Source: Photobacterium angustum (GTDB lineage Bacteria > Pseudomonadota > Gammaproteobacteria > Enterobacterales > Vibrionaceae). Taken from it: 64,000 nt of DNA. Below are positions 49,222-57,907 of this stretch, piece by piece (positions within the stretch are counted from its first letter, which is position 1; the number at the start of each line of letters is the position of its first letter). Position numbers and translations under genes: made by a program. The notes beneath the pieces were generated by a model. That model saw only the letters and a program-made list of their open reading frames with translations, ran no database searches and had not been told where the DNA came from. The stretch lies in the NCBI RefSeq assembly GCF_002954615.1, contig NZ_MSCJ01000002.1, forward strand, positions 62,001 through 126,000. Direction: 5' to 3'.

Positions 49222-49503
49222 TTATAAGTAATCACAAAGATAAGCAGTAGTAACCAATACTTTCACATTAAATGAACTGTCACCAGGAACTTCAAAGTTA
49301 TCGCCTGCGTTGTAAGTTTCCCAGTCAACATGGCCAGGTAGTTTTACAGTTAATGCACCTTTAACCACAGTCATACGTTCAGGCGCTACAGTACCAAAGG
49401 TATATTCGCCAGGTGCCATCACGCCAACACTGACATGATCGCCCGAAGATTCAAAGCCAATTGATTTTACTTGGCTATCAAAATATTCATTTACTTTTAA
49501 CAT
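49222..49503 (-). CDS. ppnP: Pyrimidine/purine nucleoside phosphorylase
   Basis: Small cupin-fold enzyme (YaiE, DUF1255) that phosphorolyses several nucleosides. 93 aa, family segments [12 protein letters not shown] and LPG...[14 protein letters not shown]. Encoded alone between malI and a small lipoprotein gene. Confidence 0.93.
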   Translation of the reverse strand: MLKVNEYFDSQVKSIGFESSGDHVSVGVMAPGEYTFGTVAPERMTVVKGALTVKLPGHVDWETYNAGDNFEVPGDSSFNVKVLVTTAYLCDYL

Positions 49504-49606
49504 CGATTTTCCTTATCTTTAATTCGTATTAGCAATACGCTATTGACTGAAAATTATCACAAAATTTCACAATGCCCTAATGAAATATAATGATGCTAAT
49601 CACGAT

Positions 49607-49621
49607 ATTCATGACATGAAT
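49607..49621. promoter_or_regulatory. 15-bp palindrome upstream of lipoprotein gene
   Basis: ATTCATGACATGAAT is a perfect odd-centred palindrome about 65 bp before the lipoprotein start, with a further TTCATGA copy at 49631. It may be an operator; regulator unknown. Confidence 0.4.
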
Positions 49622-49684
49622 TTAACTTGGTTCATGATAAAAAAACGCTACACTAGTCTTCGAAATTTTATCGAGGGATCTCAG

Positions 49685-49888
49685 ATGTTAAATAAGCATG
49701 TTTTAGCGGTACTACTGATCGCTTCGTTACCATTAGTTGGTTGTAGCAGTAGCGATAAACAAAATATTAAAGATGGCTTCACTGAGATTGGTCACGCAAC
49801 CCGTGATGCAACCAAAGCAACGGGACACTTTTTCCGTGATACCACAAAAGATGCGATCCAAAATGCAAAAGAAGCCACCAGCGATTAA
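49685..49888 (+). CDS. Small lipoprotein
   Basis: 67-aa predicted lipoprotein: signal peptide MLNKHVLAVLLIASLPLVGC with lipobox LVGC, then a short polar mature part rich in Lys, Asp, Thr and Ala (DATKATGHFFRDTTKDAIQ). ATG 49685 is preceded by GAGGG at 7-8 nt. Function unknown. Convergent with zntR, 10 bp from its end, with no terminator visible between. Confidence 0.8.
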   Translation: MLNKHVLAVLLIASLPLVGCSSSDKQNIKDGFTEIGHATRDATKATGHFFRDTTKDAIQNAKEATSD

Positions 49889-49898
49889 TTTACACGTT

Positions 49899-50366
49899 CT
49901 ATTTCTTGTGCCTTGAACAACATGACTTGGTGCCACCGATAGGATCTGGCGTGTCACAACTATCGTTCAAGGCCTCAAGGATTGAGCAATGACTCGCATC
50001 ATCATCCACATGTCCACAACACGCATCATTGATCTTTTTCAACGCGCGTCGAATACGCGTGAGTTCCTTTATTTTCATGTCCACTTCATCAAGCTTCGCT
50101 TGGGTGATCGCTTTTACTTCCGCACAACTATGTTGACTTGCTTCCAGTCGGATATCTAATAGCTCACGAATTTCTTCCAAACTTAAACCAATAGCTTTAG
50201 CCCGTAAGATAAATTTAACTCGCGATAGATTATCCTCACTATATAAACGATAACCACTGTCGCTTCGGCCTGCTGGCTGGAGCAAATGATTTTTTTCGTA
50301 AAACCGTAATGTATCGCTACTGACCTGACATAACTTTGCTAATTGACCAATTAAATACATCGCCAT
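49899..50366 (-). CDS. zntR: MerR-family zinc regulator ZntR-like
   Basis: Metal-responsive activator, 155 aa: N-terminal winged helix (YLIGQLAKLCQVSSDTLRFY), dimer coiled coil, and the metal-binding loop with Cys, Cys, His and Cys (NDACCGHVDDDASHCS) matching ZntR. The tail carries an extra CC pair (KSCCSRHKK). ATG 50366 follows AGGAGA; the frame is open to 50426 but that stretch contains a PurR-type palindrome and is taken as non-coding. The target exporter gene is not in this window. Confidence 0.85.
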   Translation of the reverse strand: MAMYLIGQLAKLCQVSSDTLRFYEKNHLLQPAGRSDSGYRLYSEDNLSRVKFILRAKAIGLSLEEIRELLDIRLEASQHSCAEVKAITQAKLDEVDMKIKELTRIRRALKKINDACCGHVDDDASHCSILEALNDSCDTPDPIGGTKSCCSRHKK

Positions 50367-50397
50367 CTTGCTTATTTCTCCTAAAGACAACCCAGAA

Positions 50398-50409
50398 GCA
50401 AACGTTTGC
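50398..50409. promoter_or_regulatory. PurR box upstream of purH
   Basis: GCAAACGTTTGC is the palindromic core of the PurR operator. It lies 190 bp upstream of purH and 30 bp from the zntR start. Regulation of purHD by PurR is known in E. coli; here it is inferred. Confidence 0.7.
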
Positions 50410-50433
50410 GTAATATTCCTATTCATGTAAAAT

Positions 50434-50462
50434 AATGGTCACATTACGCACGAATGACCATT
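50434..50462. promoter_or_regulatory. Inverted repeat between zntR and purH
   Basis: AATGGTCA (50434-50441) and TGACCATT (50455-50462) are perfect arms separated by 13 bp. The spacing suits a regulator site in a promoter; no known match. Confidence 0.4.
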
Positions 50463-50517
50463 ACTGATAAATCACTATTGTCATCACCTACGCTTTGTTG
50501 ATGTGATGAGAATCAGG

Positions 50518-50567
50518 ATATTTCCCAAAACCAATTCACACCAAATGGGCTTGGTCTTGGGAAATAT
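50518..50567 (+). promoter_or_regulatory. Large hairpin in the purH leader
   Basis: ATATTTCCCAA (50518-50528) pairs perfectly with TTGGGAAATAT (50557-50567); inside it ACCAA (50530-50534) pairs with TTGGT (50551-50555). The resulting 16-pair stem ends 34 nt before the purH start and has no T-run after it. It may control translation or mRNA stability. Confidence 0.6.
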
Positions 50568-50601
50568 TCTATTCACCGTGTAATTAAAAGAGATAGTAGC
50601 C

Positions 50602-52194
50602 ATGGAAAACGCTCGTCCTATTCGCCGTGCACTGATCAGCGTATCAGACAAAACAGGTATTGTGGAATTCGCACAGGCTCTTGCCAATCGCGGCGTAGAA
50701 ATCTTATCGACTGGCGGTACCGCTCGTTTACTTGCCGAGAAAAACATTCAAGTCACTGAAGTTTCTGATTACACCGGTTTCCCAGAAATGATGGATGGTC
50801 GTGTAAAAACCCTTCACCCAAAAGTTCACGGTGGCGTACTAGGCCGTCGTGGTACTGACGACGAAGTAATGGAAAAGCACGGCATTAACCCTATCGATAT
50901 GGTTGTTGTTAACCTTTACCCTTTCGCTGAAACTGTTGCCAAAGCCGGTTGTACGCTAGCCGATGCAGTTGAGAACATCGATATCGGTGGACCAACAATG
51001 GTACGCTCTGCTGCGAAAAATCATAAAGATGTAGCGATTGTCGTTAATGCGCACGATTACGACCGTGTACTAACAGAAATTAGCACGAACAATGGCTCAC
51101 TAACTCAGGCAACACGTTTCGATTTAGCTATCTCGGCTTTTGAACATACTGCAGCTTACGACGGCATGATCGCCAACTACTTCGGTACTATGGTGCCATC
51201 TTACGGCGACAACAAAGAAGGTGATGAAGAATCGAAGTTCCCACGCACTTTCAATCAGCAGTTCGAGAAAAAACAAGACATGCGCTACGGTGAAAACAGC
51301 CACCAAGCAGCAGCATTCTATGTTGAAGCAAACCCACAAGAAGCTTCTGTCGCAACGGCAACACAACTTCAAGGTAAGGCGCTATCATACAACAACATCG
51401 CAGATACTGATGCTGCACTTGAGTGTGTGAAAGAATTCGATTTACCTGCTTGTGTGATTGTAAAGCATGCTAACCCATGTGGCGTAGCACTCGGTGACAA
51501 TTTACTTGAAGCCTACGATCGCGCTTACAAAACTGACCCAACCTCAGCATTTGGCGGCATTATTGCGTTCAACGGTGAATTAGATGCAGCAACCGCACAA
51601 GCGATTGTTGATCGTCAATTTGTCGAAGTTATTATCGCGCCGAAAGTATCAGCAGAAGCGACAGCCGTTATAGCGACCAAGAAAAACTTACGTCTACTTG
51701 AGTGTGGCGAATGGACAACCAAAACCACTGGCTTTGACGTTAAACGTGTAAATGGTGGTTTATTGGTTCAAGACCGTGACCAAGGCATGGTATCACTAAG
51801 CGATTTAACCGTAGTTACCAAGCGTCAACCAACAGATGAAGAGCTACGTGATGCGCTATTCTGCTGGAAAGTAGCAAAATACGTGAAATCAAACGCGATT
51901 GTGTATGCAAAAGGCAATATGACTATCGGTGTCGGCGCTGGCCAAATGAGCCGCGTTTATTCTGCCAAAATTGCAGGTATTAAAGCTGCAGACGAAAACC
52001 TAGAAGTCGCGGGCAGCGTAATGGCATCAGATGCATTCTTCCCGTTCCGTGATGGTATTGATGCAGCAGCAGAAGCAGGCATTACTTGTGTTATCCAACC
52101 AGGTGGTTCAATGCGTGATGACGAAGTCATTGCTGCCGCTGACGAGCATGGCATGGCGATGGTATTTACCGGTATGCGCCACTTCCGCCACTAA
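50602..52194 (+). CDS. purH: Bifunctional AICAR transformylase / IMP cyclohydrolase
   Basis: Last two steps of IMP synthesis. 530 aa: N-terminal IMP cyclohydrolase ([26 protein letters not shown]) and C-terminal transformylase ([22 protein letters not shown]). Followed by purD after a terminator. Confidence 0.98.
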   Translation: MENARPIRRALISVSDKTGIVEFAQALANRGVEILSTGGTARLLAEKNIQVTEVSDYTGFPEMMDGRVKTLHPKVHGGVLGRRGTDDEVMEKHGINPIDMVVVNLYPFAETVAKAGCTLADAVENIDIGGPTMVRSAAKNHKDVAIVVNAHDYDRVLTEISTNNGSLTQATRFDLAISAFEHTAAYDGMIANYFGTMVPSYGDNKEGDEESKFPRTFNQQFEKKQDMRYGENSHQAAAFYVEANPQEASVATATQLQGKALSYNNIADTDAALECVKEFDLPACVIVKHANPCGVALGDNLLEAYDRAYKTDPTSAFGGIIAFNGELDAATAQAIVDRQFVEVIIAPKVSAEATAVIATKKNLRLLECGEWTTKTTGFDVKRVNGGLLVQDRDQGMVSLSDLTVVTKRQPTDEELRDALFCWKVAKYVKSNAIVYAKGNMTIGVGAGQMSRVYSAKIAGIKAADENLEVAGSVMASDAFFPFRDGIDAAAEAGITCVIQPGGSMRDDEVIAAADEHGMAMVFTGMRHFRH

Positions 52195-52236
52195 GTTGTC
52201 ATCACAAACTTAAGTGAATAAACAATAACGATTTAG

Positions 52237-52268
52237 TCTCTGCTCTTTTTTAAAGAGCAGAGATTTTT
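52237..52268 (+). terminator. Terminator between purH and purD
   Basis: TCTCTGCTCTTT (52237-52248) pairs with AAAGAGCAGAGA (52252-52263), loop of 3, then T5. It would partly or fully separate purD from purH transcription. Confidence 0.92.
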
Positions 52269-52300
52269 AAGTATTTAGCGCGAAGCAATAAGGATTAACG

Positions 52301-53587
52301 ATGAAAGTACTGATCATTGGTAACGGCGGCCGTGAACACGCATTAGGCTGGAAAGTTGCACAAAACCCACAAGTAGAAACCGTATTTATTGCTCCTGGTA
52401 ATGCCGGTACAGCACTTGAACCAAAACTGGAAAATGTTGAGATTGGTGTTGAAGACATCGCAGCATTAGTCGAATTTGCGCAAAATAATCAAATTGGTTT
52501 AACCATTGTCGGCCCAGAAGCGCCACTGGTTATTGGTGTGGTTGATGCCTTCCGCGCCGCTAAACTGCCCATCTTTGGTCCAACAGAAGCCGCAGCGCAA
52601 CTTGAAGGTTCTAAAGCTTTCACTAAAGACTTCCTTGCTCGCCATAATATTCCAACGGCGGAATATCAAAACTTTACTGAAATCGAACCCGCTCTTGCTT
52701 ACTTAAAGCAAAAAGGCGCACCGATTGTAGTAAAAGCGGATGGCTTAGCGGCAGGTAAAGGTGTGATTGTCGCAATGACAGAGCAAGAAGCCGAAGATGC
52801 CGTACGCGACATGCTCGCTGGCAATGCGTTTGGTGAAGCCGGTCACCGCGTAGTTATCGAAGAGTTCTTAGATGGTGAAGAAGCCAGTTTCATCGTAATG
52901 GTCGATGGTAAAAACGTCCTACCTATGGCCACCAGCCAAGATCATAAACGTGTCGGTAATGGCGATACTGGCCCTAACACGGGTGGCATGGGTGCTTATT
53001 CTCCTGCTCCTGTTGTTACGCAAGAGATCCATGACCGCGTGATGAAAGAAGTGATCTACCCAACGGTTGAAGGAATGGCTGCAGAAGGCGCACCTTACAC
53101 AGGTTTCCTTTATGCAGGCTTGATGATCATGAGCGATGGTACACCTAAAGTGATCGAATATAACTGTCGTTTTGGTGATCCAGAAACCCAACCTATCATG
53201 CTACGTATGCAGTCGGATTTAGTTGAACTTTGTTTAGCAGCAATTGATGAAAAACTCGATACTGTAGAATCTAAGTGGGATCCTCGCGCTTCTATCGGTG
53301 TTGTTTTAGCAGCTGGCGGCTATCCTGCAAGCTACAACAAAGGAGATGTGATTTCAGGTTTACCACAACAAGAAATCGCAGGCGAAAAAGTCTTCCATGC
53401 AGGTGCTGCAAATAACAACGGTAATATCGTTACTAACGGTGGTCGTGTGTTATGCGCAACGGCGATGGGCGATACTGTCCTTGAAGCACAACAACGCGCT
53501 TATGCGCTGGCAAAACAAATTTCGTGGGATGGCATGTTCCATCGTGACGATATCGGTTATCGTGCTATTGCTCGTGAGCAACAATAA
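52301..53587 (+). CDS. purD: Phosphoribosylamine-glycine ligase
   Basis: Second step of purine synthesis, ATP-grasp enzyme. 428 aa: IIGNGGREHALGWK at the N-terminus, KADGLAAGKGVIVA, and the family signature with RFGDPETQ. It lies 106 bp after purH with its own start region beyond the terminator. Confidence 0.98.
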   Translation: MKVLIIGNGGREHALGWKVAQNPQVETVFIAPGNAGTALEPKLENVEIGVEDIAALVEFAQNNQIGLTIVGPEAPLVIGVVDAFRAAKLPIFGPTEAAAQLEGSKAFTKDFLARHNIPTAEYQNFTEIEPALAYLKQKGAPIVVKADGLAAGKGVIVAMTEQEAEDAVRDMLAGNAFGEAGHRVVIEEFLDGEEASFIVMVDGKNVLPMATSQDHKRVGNGDTGPNTGGMGAYSPAPVVTQEIHDRVMKEVIYPTVEGMAAEGAPYTGFLYAGLMIMSDGTPKVIEYNCRFGDPETQPIMLRMQSDLVELCLAAIDEKLDTVESKWDPRASIGVVLAAGGYPASYNKGDVISGLPQQEIAGEKVFHAGAANNNGNIVTNGGRVLCATAMGDTVLEAQQRAYALAKQISWDGMFHRDDIGYRAIAREQQ

Positions 53588-53606
53588 AACTCATTCCTCC
53601 TGAGTT

Positions 53607-53636
53607 AAAAAAACGCGCTTAATCAGCGCGTTTTTT
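53607..53636 (+). terminator. Terminator of purD
   Basis: AACGCGCT-TAATC-AGCGCGTT with flanking A and T6. Confidence 0.92.
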
Positions 53637-53656
53637 ATTGCCTTTTTAACAAGCAT

Positions 53657-54343
53657 TTATTGCTTAGTATCAATCAATATCGGTGCTTGTAGACAAGCCT
53701 CACTCACCACATCCGGTAACAGCTTATTAATTGTTAACTTACCGTTTTTCTGCTTGCCAATTGCCGCCCAATATCCCGATGGGTCAAATACGGATAATAC
53801 ATTAGGATCATCAATAGCGATCGGTTGTTGAGTTTGACAAGAGATCAGCTGTTGTTGCTGCCTATAACCTTGCTCAAAATACTGTTTTGATTTTTTTAAT
53901 CGTTCAACCTGATCGATTAAATATTCGCTGTGCTGTTTAAGCTCTGCTATCTCATTTGTCGTTAACGGTAAGATATGACCATCTTCTTTATAGCGTTGAT
54001 AAACTGCAACGCCTTGGCTATCGAAGCGAAGTTGTAATTCAAAGGGAACTTGCTGCCCATCGATTAACCGATCACCTTGTTGTAACAGCGTCTTAAGCTT
54101 ACCAGACTGCCATTGATAATCACTTTGATAATCACCTTGCTTGGTATTATAAACACGCTCTCCTAGCCGTTCAGGAGCATTCTGGCGGGATAAATACCAA
54201 TAGATATGTGTACCATCTGATTTTTGCTCAGCAACATTCACCTTAGTGATCGGTAATGCGGGGTTATCAGCAAGGTTTCCTGCAACACATCCAGAAAGAA
54301 CGAGAGGAAGAAGAAAAGGAAAGAGAAATGAAATTTTAGACAT
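53657..54343 (-). CDS. DUF1481 lipoprotein
   Basis: 228-aa predicted lipoprotein (signal MSKISFLFPFLLPLVLSGC, lipobox LSGC) of the YjaH/DUF1481 type, which always follows hupA. A Lys/Glu-rich coiled stretch lies near 145-175. Function unknown. ATG 54343 directly follows the U-tract of the hupA terminator, and the only ribosome-site-like sequence (GGCGG) is inside the terminator stem. An in-frame ATG at 54370 lies before the terminator and is judged less likely. Confidence 0.85.
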   Translation of the reverse strand: MSKISFLFPFLLPLVLSGCVAGNLADNPALPITKVNVAEQKSDGTHIYWYLSRQNAPERLGERVYNTKQGDYQSDYQWQSGKLKTLLQQGDRLIDGQQVPFELQLRFDSQGVAVYQRYKEDGHILPLTTNEIAELKQHSEYLIDQVERLKKSKQYFEQGYRQQQQLISCQTQQPIAIDDPNVLSVFDPSGYWAAIGKQKNGKLTINKLLPDVVSEACLQAPILIDTKQ

Positions 54344-54379
54344 AAAAAAACCGCCAGACGAATAATTCATTCTGGCGGT
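54344..54379 (-). terminator. Terminator of hupA
   Basis: On the minus strand ACCGCCAGA and TCTGGCGGT arms (54350-54379) followed by T7. Confidence 0.9.
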
Positions 54380-54386
54380 ATCACAA

Positions 54387-54659
54387 TTACTTCAATGCAT
54401 CTTTTAGTGCTTTACCAGCAACAAACGCAGGAACGTTAGCTGCAGCAATTTGAATTTCAGCACCAGTTTGTGGGTTACGGCCAGTGCGAGCTGCACGATG
54501 GTTTACTTTAAATGTACCAAAGCCAATTAGTTGAACCTGGTCACCGTCTTTTAGCGCATCAGTAATGCCGTCAAGAGTAGATTCCAAAGCTGCTTTTGCT
54601 TGTGCTTTAGATAGATCCGCTTTTTCTGCGATCAGGTCAATCAGTTGGGTCTTGTTCAT
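54387..54659 (-). CDS. hupA: DNA-binding protein HU-alpha
   Basis: 90-aa histone-like protein that bends and compacts DNA. N-terminal helices ([18 protein letters not shown]) and the beta-arm with GRNPQTG are intact. Highly biased codon use fits strong expression. Confidence 0.98.
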   Translation of the reverse strand: MNKTQLIDLIAEKADLSKAQAKAALESTLDGITDALKDGDQVQLIGFGTFKVNHRAARTGRNPQTGAEIQIAAANVPAFVAGKALKDALK

Positions 54660-54886
54660 TAGGTTTCCCTTCTAAGGTTTTTTCGTAAGACGGGACAACT
54701 CTAATTCAAAAGAAGCCCGTGTGGCAAAGGTTTGTCTGCTTTATTCGACTCAGGTGCGGACTCTTTAACCACAATCTGAGCGCAAGTTCACAAAATGTTA
54801 CTAAATACTGCATGAAAATAGTTGTATTTATTCTGTCTAGCCCCGATTAATATAGCGGATATTCGCTAATTTACTGATAGGTTGAC

Positions 54887-55945
54887 ATGGTACTCCTTAC
54901 GATTTACATCTCCGTTGCGATTGGTGTTTCGTTTATTTGTTCCGTATTAGAAGCGGTGTTACTTAGTATTTCACCAAGTTATATCGCCACATTACGCCAA
55001 CAGAATCACCCGGCGGCGGCAAAACTCACCGCGCTCAAAGATAATATTGATCGGCCTCTTGCCTCGATCTTGACCCTAAACACCATTGCTCACACCATCG
55101 GTGCTGCAACCGCAGGTGCACAAGCGACTATCGTATTTGGTAGTGAGTGGCTAGGTGTGTTCTCGGGCGTATTAACAATAGGTATTTTATTACTCTCTGA
55201 AATTGTGCCAAAAACCATTGGTGCAACTTACTGGCGTCAACTTGCACCATTCTCAGCGACTATGTTGCGTTGGATGGTATTGCTTTTGATCCCTCTAGTG
55301 TGGGTATCAGAGCAAATTACTCGTCGTTTATCACGCGGTCATGAGCAACCAAAATTACGTGATGAAATTTCAGCAATGGCATTACTAGCACACGAAACAG
55401 GTGAGTTAGGTGAAGGCGAGTCAAAAATCCTAACCAACTTACTGCAATTCCGTGATGTAAGCGTAACGAAAATTATGACGCCACGTCCGGTGCTATTTCG
55501 TGTTGATGCAGAGCAAACCATTAATGAATTCTTGTCTCAGCATAAAAATAGCCCGTTCTCTCGTCCATTGGTATATAGCGAGCAGAGTGACAACATTGTC
55601 GGTTTCGTTCACCGCCTAGAGCTATTTGCAGAAAGCCAAGCGGGTAAAGGGGGTCAAGAGCTCGGTGTATTAATGCGCCCACTACCCGTTATTATGAATA
55701 ACGTTAGCGTACCTAAGGCTTTTGAACGCTTAATGCAGGAACGTTCACAGCTTATCTTAATCGTTGACGAATACGGCACAGTACAAGGTCTAGTGACCTT
55801 AGAAGATATTTTCGAAAGCCTGGTGGGTGAAGAAATTGTCGATGAAGCCGATAAAAATACTGACATGCAGCAACTGGCTTTCCAGCGTTGGGAAAAGTGG
55901 AAGAAAAAGCATGGTGTAATTCAAAATAATGATGAAGAGAAATAA
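54887..55945 (+). CDS. CNNM/CBS domain membrane protein (hemolysin C-like)
   Basis: 352 aa: CNNM transmembrane domain (about 1-150, with LEAVLLSISPSY and SEIVPKTIGATYW) and a pair of CBS domains (about 190-320, IMTPRPVLFRVD and VDEYGTVQGLVTLEDI). Related proteins are involved in magnesium or cobalt efflux; the substrate is not certain. It lacks the CorC-HlyC C-terminal domain of longer members. Confidence 0.88.
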   Translation: MVLLTIYISVAIGVSFICSVLEAVLLSISPSYIATLRQQNHPAAAKLTALKDNIDRPLASILTLNTIAHTIGAATAGAQATIVFGSEWLGVFSGVLTIGILLLSEIVPKTIGATYWRQLAPFSATMLRWMVLLLIPLVWVSEQITRRLSRGHEQPKLRDEISAMALLAHETGELGEGESKILTNLLQFRDVSVTKIMTPRPVLFRVDAEQTINEFLSQHKNSPFSRPLVYSEQSDNIVGFVHRLELFAESQAGKGGQELGVLMRPLPVIMNNVSVPKAFERLMQERSQLILIVDEYGTVQGLVTLEDIFESLVGEEIVDEADKNTDMQQLAFQRWEKWKKKHGVIQNNDEEK

Positions 55946-55957
55946 TCCTCCATCATG

Positions 55958-55985
55958 AAAAAAGGGACCTTTCGGTCCCTTTTTT
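55958..55985. terminator. Bidirectional terminator
   Basis: AGGGACC-TTTC-GGTCCCT (55963-55980) with flanking A and T runs serves the CNNM gene and possibly brnQ. Confidence 0.92.
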
Positions 55986-56011
55986 ATTATCTCTTTAAAC
56001 TACTCAGTACA

Positions 56012-57319
56012 TTAGTATTCTTTAGTCAGTACTTGGCGTTTTACTGTCAAACGCTGCGCAATTAATCCGATAACCAAAGTGATTACCGTAGGTAAAATCC
56101 AACCTGCGTAATAGTGATATAACGGTAGATTAACCTCTAGTACCTTATCCATCTGTGCTGGCATCGCTTCAAGAATATGCGTTGCATCAATACAGCCAAA
56201 AATCATCGCAACGGCTAAGGTTGCTAGTACCATCTTTTGTGATAATTGATGGCGTAACGGCGCAATAATCAGTAATGAAATCGCAATAGGGTGTAACGCA
56301 ACAACCACAGGTAATGTCACTTTCAACAATTGCGATAAACCAACGTTAGCAATAACGCCTGATAGCACCATGATCACAATAACACTTTTACGATAAGTCA
56401 CCGGTGTGAAAGTACGGCTATAAAACTCACTACCCGCAGTTGTCACCCCAATCGCCGTTGTTAAGCACGCCAAGACTAATACCGCACCTAATAACAAAGT
56501 ACCAAACACACCAAAATGATAATTGGTGAAAGCAGTTAAGATCTCACCACCATTGGTGAAGTTTAACCCTAGCCCTTCACTTGTTACGCCAATATAAGCA
56601 AGAGACAAGTACACTAATGCCATTGCACTTGAATACATAAGCGCCGCAATTAACGTGTATTTTGCAATTGCTTTAGGCTCTTTAACGCCCATGCCTTCAA
56701 TAGCACGGAAGATAACCCAGCCAAAACCAATCGATCCTAACGCATCCATCGTCATATAACCTTGGGTTAAACCTTCAGCCATCGCTCCATTAACATAAGC
56801 TCCCGTTGCTTCAGTGACATAACCTGAAGGATATAAAATAGCGACAACAGCCATCACACCTAAAATCGTTAGCAGTATTGGCGTTAACCATTTGCCTAAA
56901 GTGTCCACCAGCTTACCGGGATATAACGAGAACAAAATAGCGGCGATACAAAATGCTATAGAAAAAGGGATGAGACCAACATCACCCATGAAGGGAGCAA
57001 GACTAAATTGGTAAGCCACGGTGATCGTACGAGGAATAATAAAAGCAGGACCAATCACAATAAACAACATCACCCAAAAGCTAGTTGCTAAAGGTTTCGG
57101 TAATGCAGCGGTTAAGTTATCAGAGCCTCGAACCCAAGCGACAATCACCAGCGCAATCGCAGGTAAACCCACTCCAGTTAAAAGAAAGCCTGTCATGCCA
57201 CTTAGAAAGTTATCACCAGCTTGATAGCCTAAGAATGGAGGGAAGATTAAGTTTCCCGCGCCTAAATACATGGCGAATGTCATAAAGCCTAATGCGGCAA
57301 TATTGCGTGCACTTAACAT
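56012..57319 (-). CDS. brnQ: Branched-chain amino acid symporter BrnQ
   Basis: Sodium-coupled uptake of leucine, isoleucine and valine. 435 aa with 12 helices, N-terminal segment AMYLGAGNLIFPP typical of LIVCS transporters. ATG 57319 has AAAGGA 5-6 nt upstream. The upstream leader is remarkable: a 40-codon ORF with a Leu cluster, alternative hairpins, and a sequence (57374-57381) fully complementary to the brnQ ribosome site. Confidence 0.95.
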   Translation of the reverse strand: MLSARNIAALGFMTFAMYLGAGNLIFPPFLGYQAGDNFLSGMTGFLLTGVGLPAIALVIVAWVRGSDNLTAALPKPLATSFWVMLFIVIGPAFIIPRTITVAYQFSLAPFMGDVGLIPFSIAFCIAAILFSLYPGKLVDTLGKWLTPILLTILGVMAVVAILYPSGYVTEATGAYVNGAMAEGLTQGYMTMDALGSIGFGWVIFRAIEGMGVKEPKAIAKYTLIAALMYSSAMALVYLSLAYIGVTSEGLGLNFTNGGEILTAFTNYHFGVFGTLLLGAVLVLACLTTAIGVTTAGSEFYSRTFTPVTYRKSVIVIMVLSGVIANVGLSQLLKVTLPVVVALHPIAISLLIIAPLRHQLSQKMVLATLAVAMIFGCIDATHILEAMPAQMDKVLEVNLPLYHYYAGWILPTVITLVIGLIAQRLTVKRQVLTKEY

Positions 57320-57324
57320 AGTAT

Positions 57325-57381
57325 TCCTTTGATTGTGACTTTCAGCTTGGAGGAAGCGAGATGGGAATATGTTTCAAAGGA
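57325..57381 (-). promoter_or_regulatory. Helix that would hide the brnQ ribosome binding site
   Basis: On the minus strand TCCTTTGA (57374-57381) is the exact complement of TCAAAGGA (57325-57332), which contains the brnQ Shine-Dalgarno AAAGGA. Pairing would close a 41-nt loop and block initiation. Confidence 0.6.
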
Positions 57382-57385
57382 CCTA

Positions 57386-57451
57386 TCAGCTTCTTCGCAA
57401 GCTGACAGTAATGTTTAAATATAAGTTGCCAGCTCTAAATACGTTTTAGAG
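57386..57451 (-). promoter_or_regulatory. Alternative hairpins of the brnQ leader
   Basis: In transcript order: segment 1 CTCTAAA (57445-57451) pairs with segment 2 TTTAGAG (57433-57439); the overlapping AGCTGGCA (57427-57434) pairs with segment 3 TGTCAGCT (57400-57407, one G-U); segment 3 TCAGCTT (57399-57405) pairs with segment 4 AAGCTGA (57386-57392). The 1:2, 2:3 and 3:4 pairings exclude each other as in amino-acid attenuators. No U-tract follows 3:4, so control may be on translation. Confidence 0.6.
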
Positions 57452-57557
57452 AGAGCATGAGGAGTTGGCGTATATTACCGTCACACATCGCATATTGCGC
57501 AGTAATATTACGACCACAAAAACAGGTAGCGAATGTCATTGCTATAAATGTATGCAT
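57435..57557 (-). CDS. Leader peptide upstream of brnQ (40 aa)
   Basis: Short ORF with a near-perfect ribosome site (GAGGAGGT, then ACA, then ATG at 57557). The peptide starts MHTFIAMTFATCFCGRN and ends QLLMLSLKRI. Four Leu codons occur within six codons (CTC CTC ATG CTC TCT CTA) right at segment 1 of the leader hairpins. It looks like a Leu-sensing leader peptide. Not known to me from databases. It could instead be a small functional protein. Confidence 0.6.
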   Translation of the reverse strand: MHTFIAMTFATCFCGRNITAQYAMCDGNIRQLLMLSLKRI

Positions 57558-57857
57558 TGTACCTCCTCGTGAATAAACCATTATTGCCATAAACAATGTG
57601 CTACGGCGCTGTAATGTTATAAACGGCGAAGGGATTGAATTACAATAGCCAAAATAAAATAAGTGGAATGGTGCAAAGTTAAACCAACAAGCAGTGATAT
57701 TCACTGGTTTTCAAATAAAAAACCAGAACTAAAAACTTCACAAGCCCAAAACATACTGAAACATAAACAATACAAATGATGAAATAACAGTCTTTTCTAC
57801 GATATTTTGCTTATATAACGAAATATTTTTATGCTGAAAAACGCACTTTCACCGATA
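57558..57857. other. Upstream region of the brnQ leader
   Basis: About 300 bp without another gene. On the minus strand TTGTAA and TATAAC with 18-bp spacing (near 57620-57650) could be the promoter of the brnQ transcript. The longer frame open to 57704 has no ribosome site. Confidence 0.35.
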
Positions 57858-57882
57858 CAAAAAAAGAGCCCTTAGGCTCTTT
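57858..57882 (-). terminator. Terminator of yjaG
   Basis: On the minus strand AAAGAGCC-TAAG-GGCTCTTT then T5 or more. Confidence 0.92.
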
Positions 57883-57907
57883 CTTTACTGTCATAGCGAT
57901 ATAGCTG

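Noticed and set aside
57558..57704. Longer 89-aa protein reading through the brnQ leader ORF
   Set aside because: No ribosome site at the upstream start, whereas the internal ATG at 57557 has GAGGAGGT.
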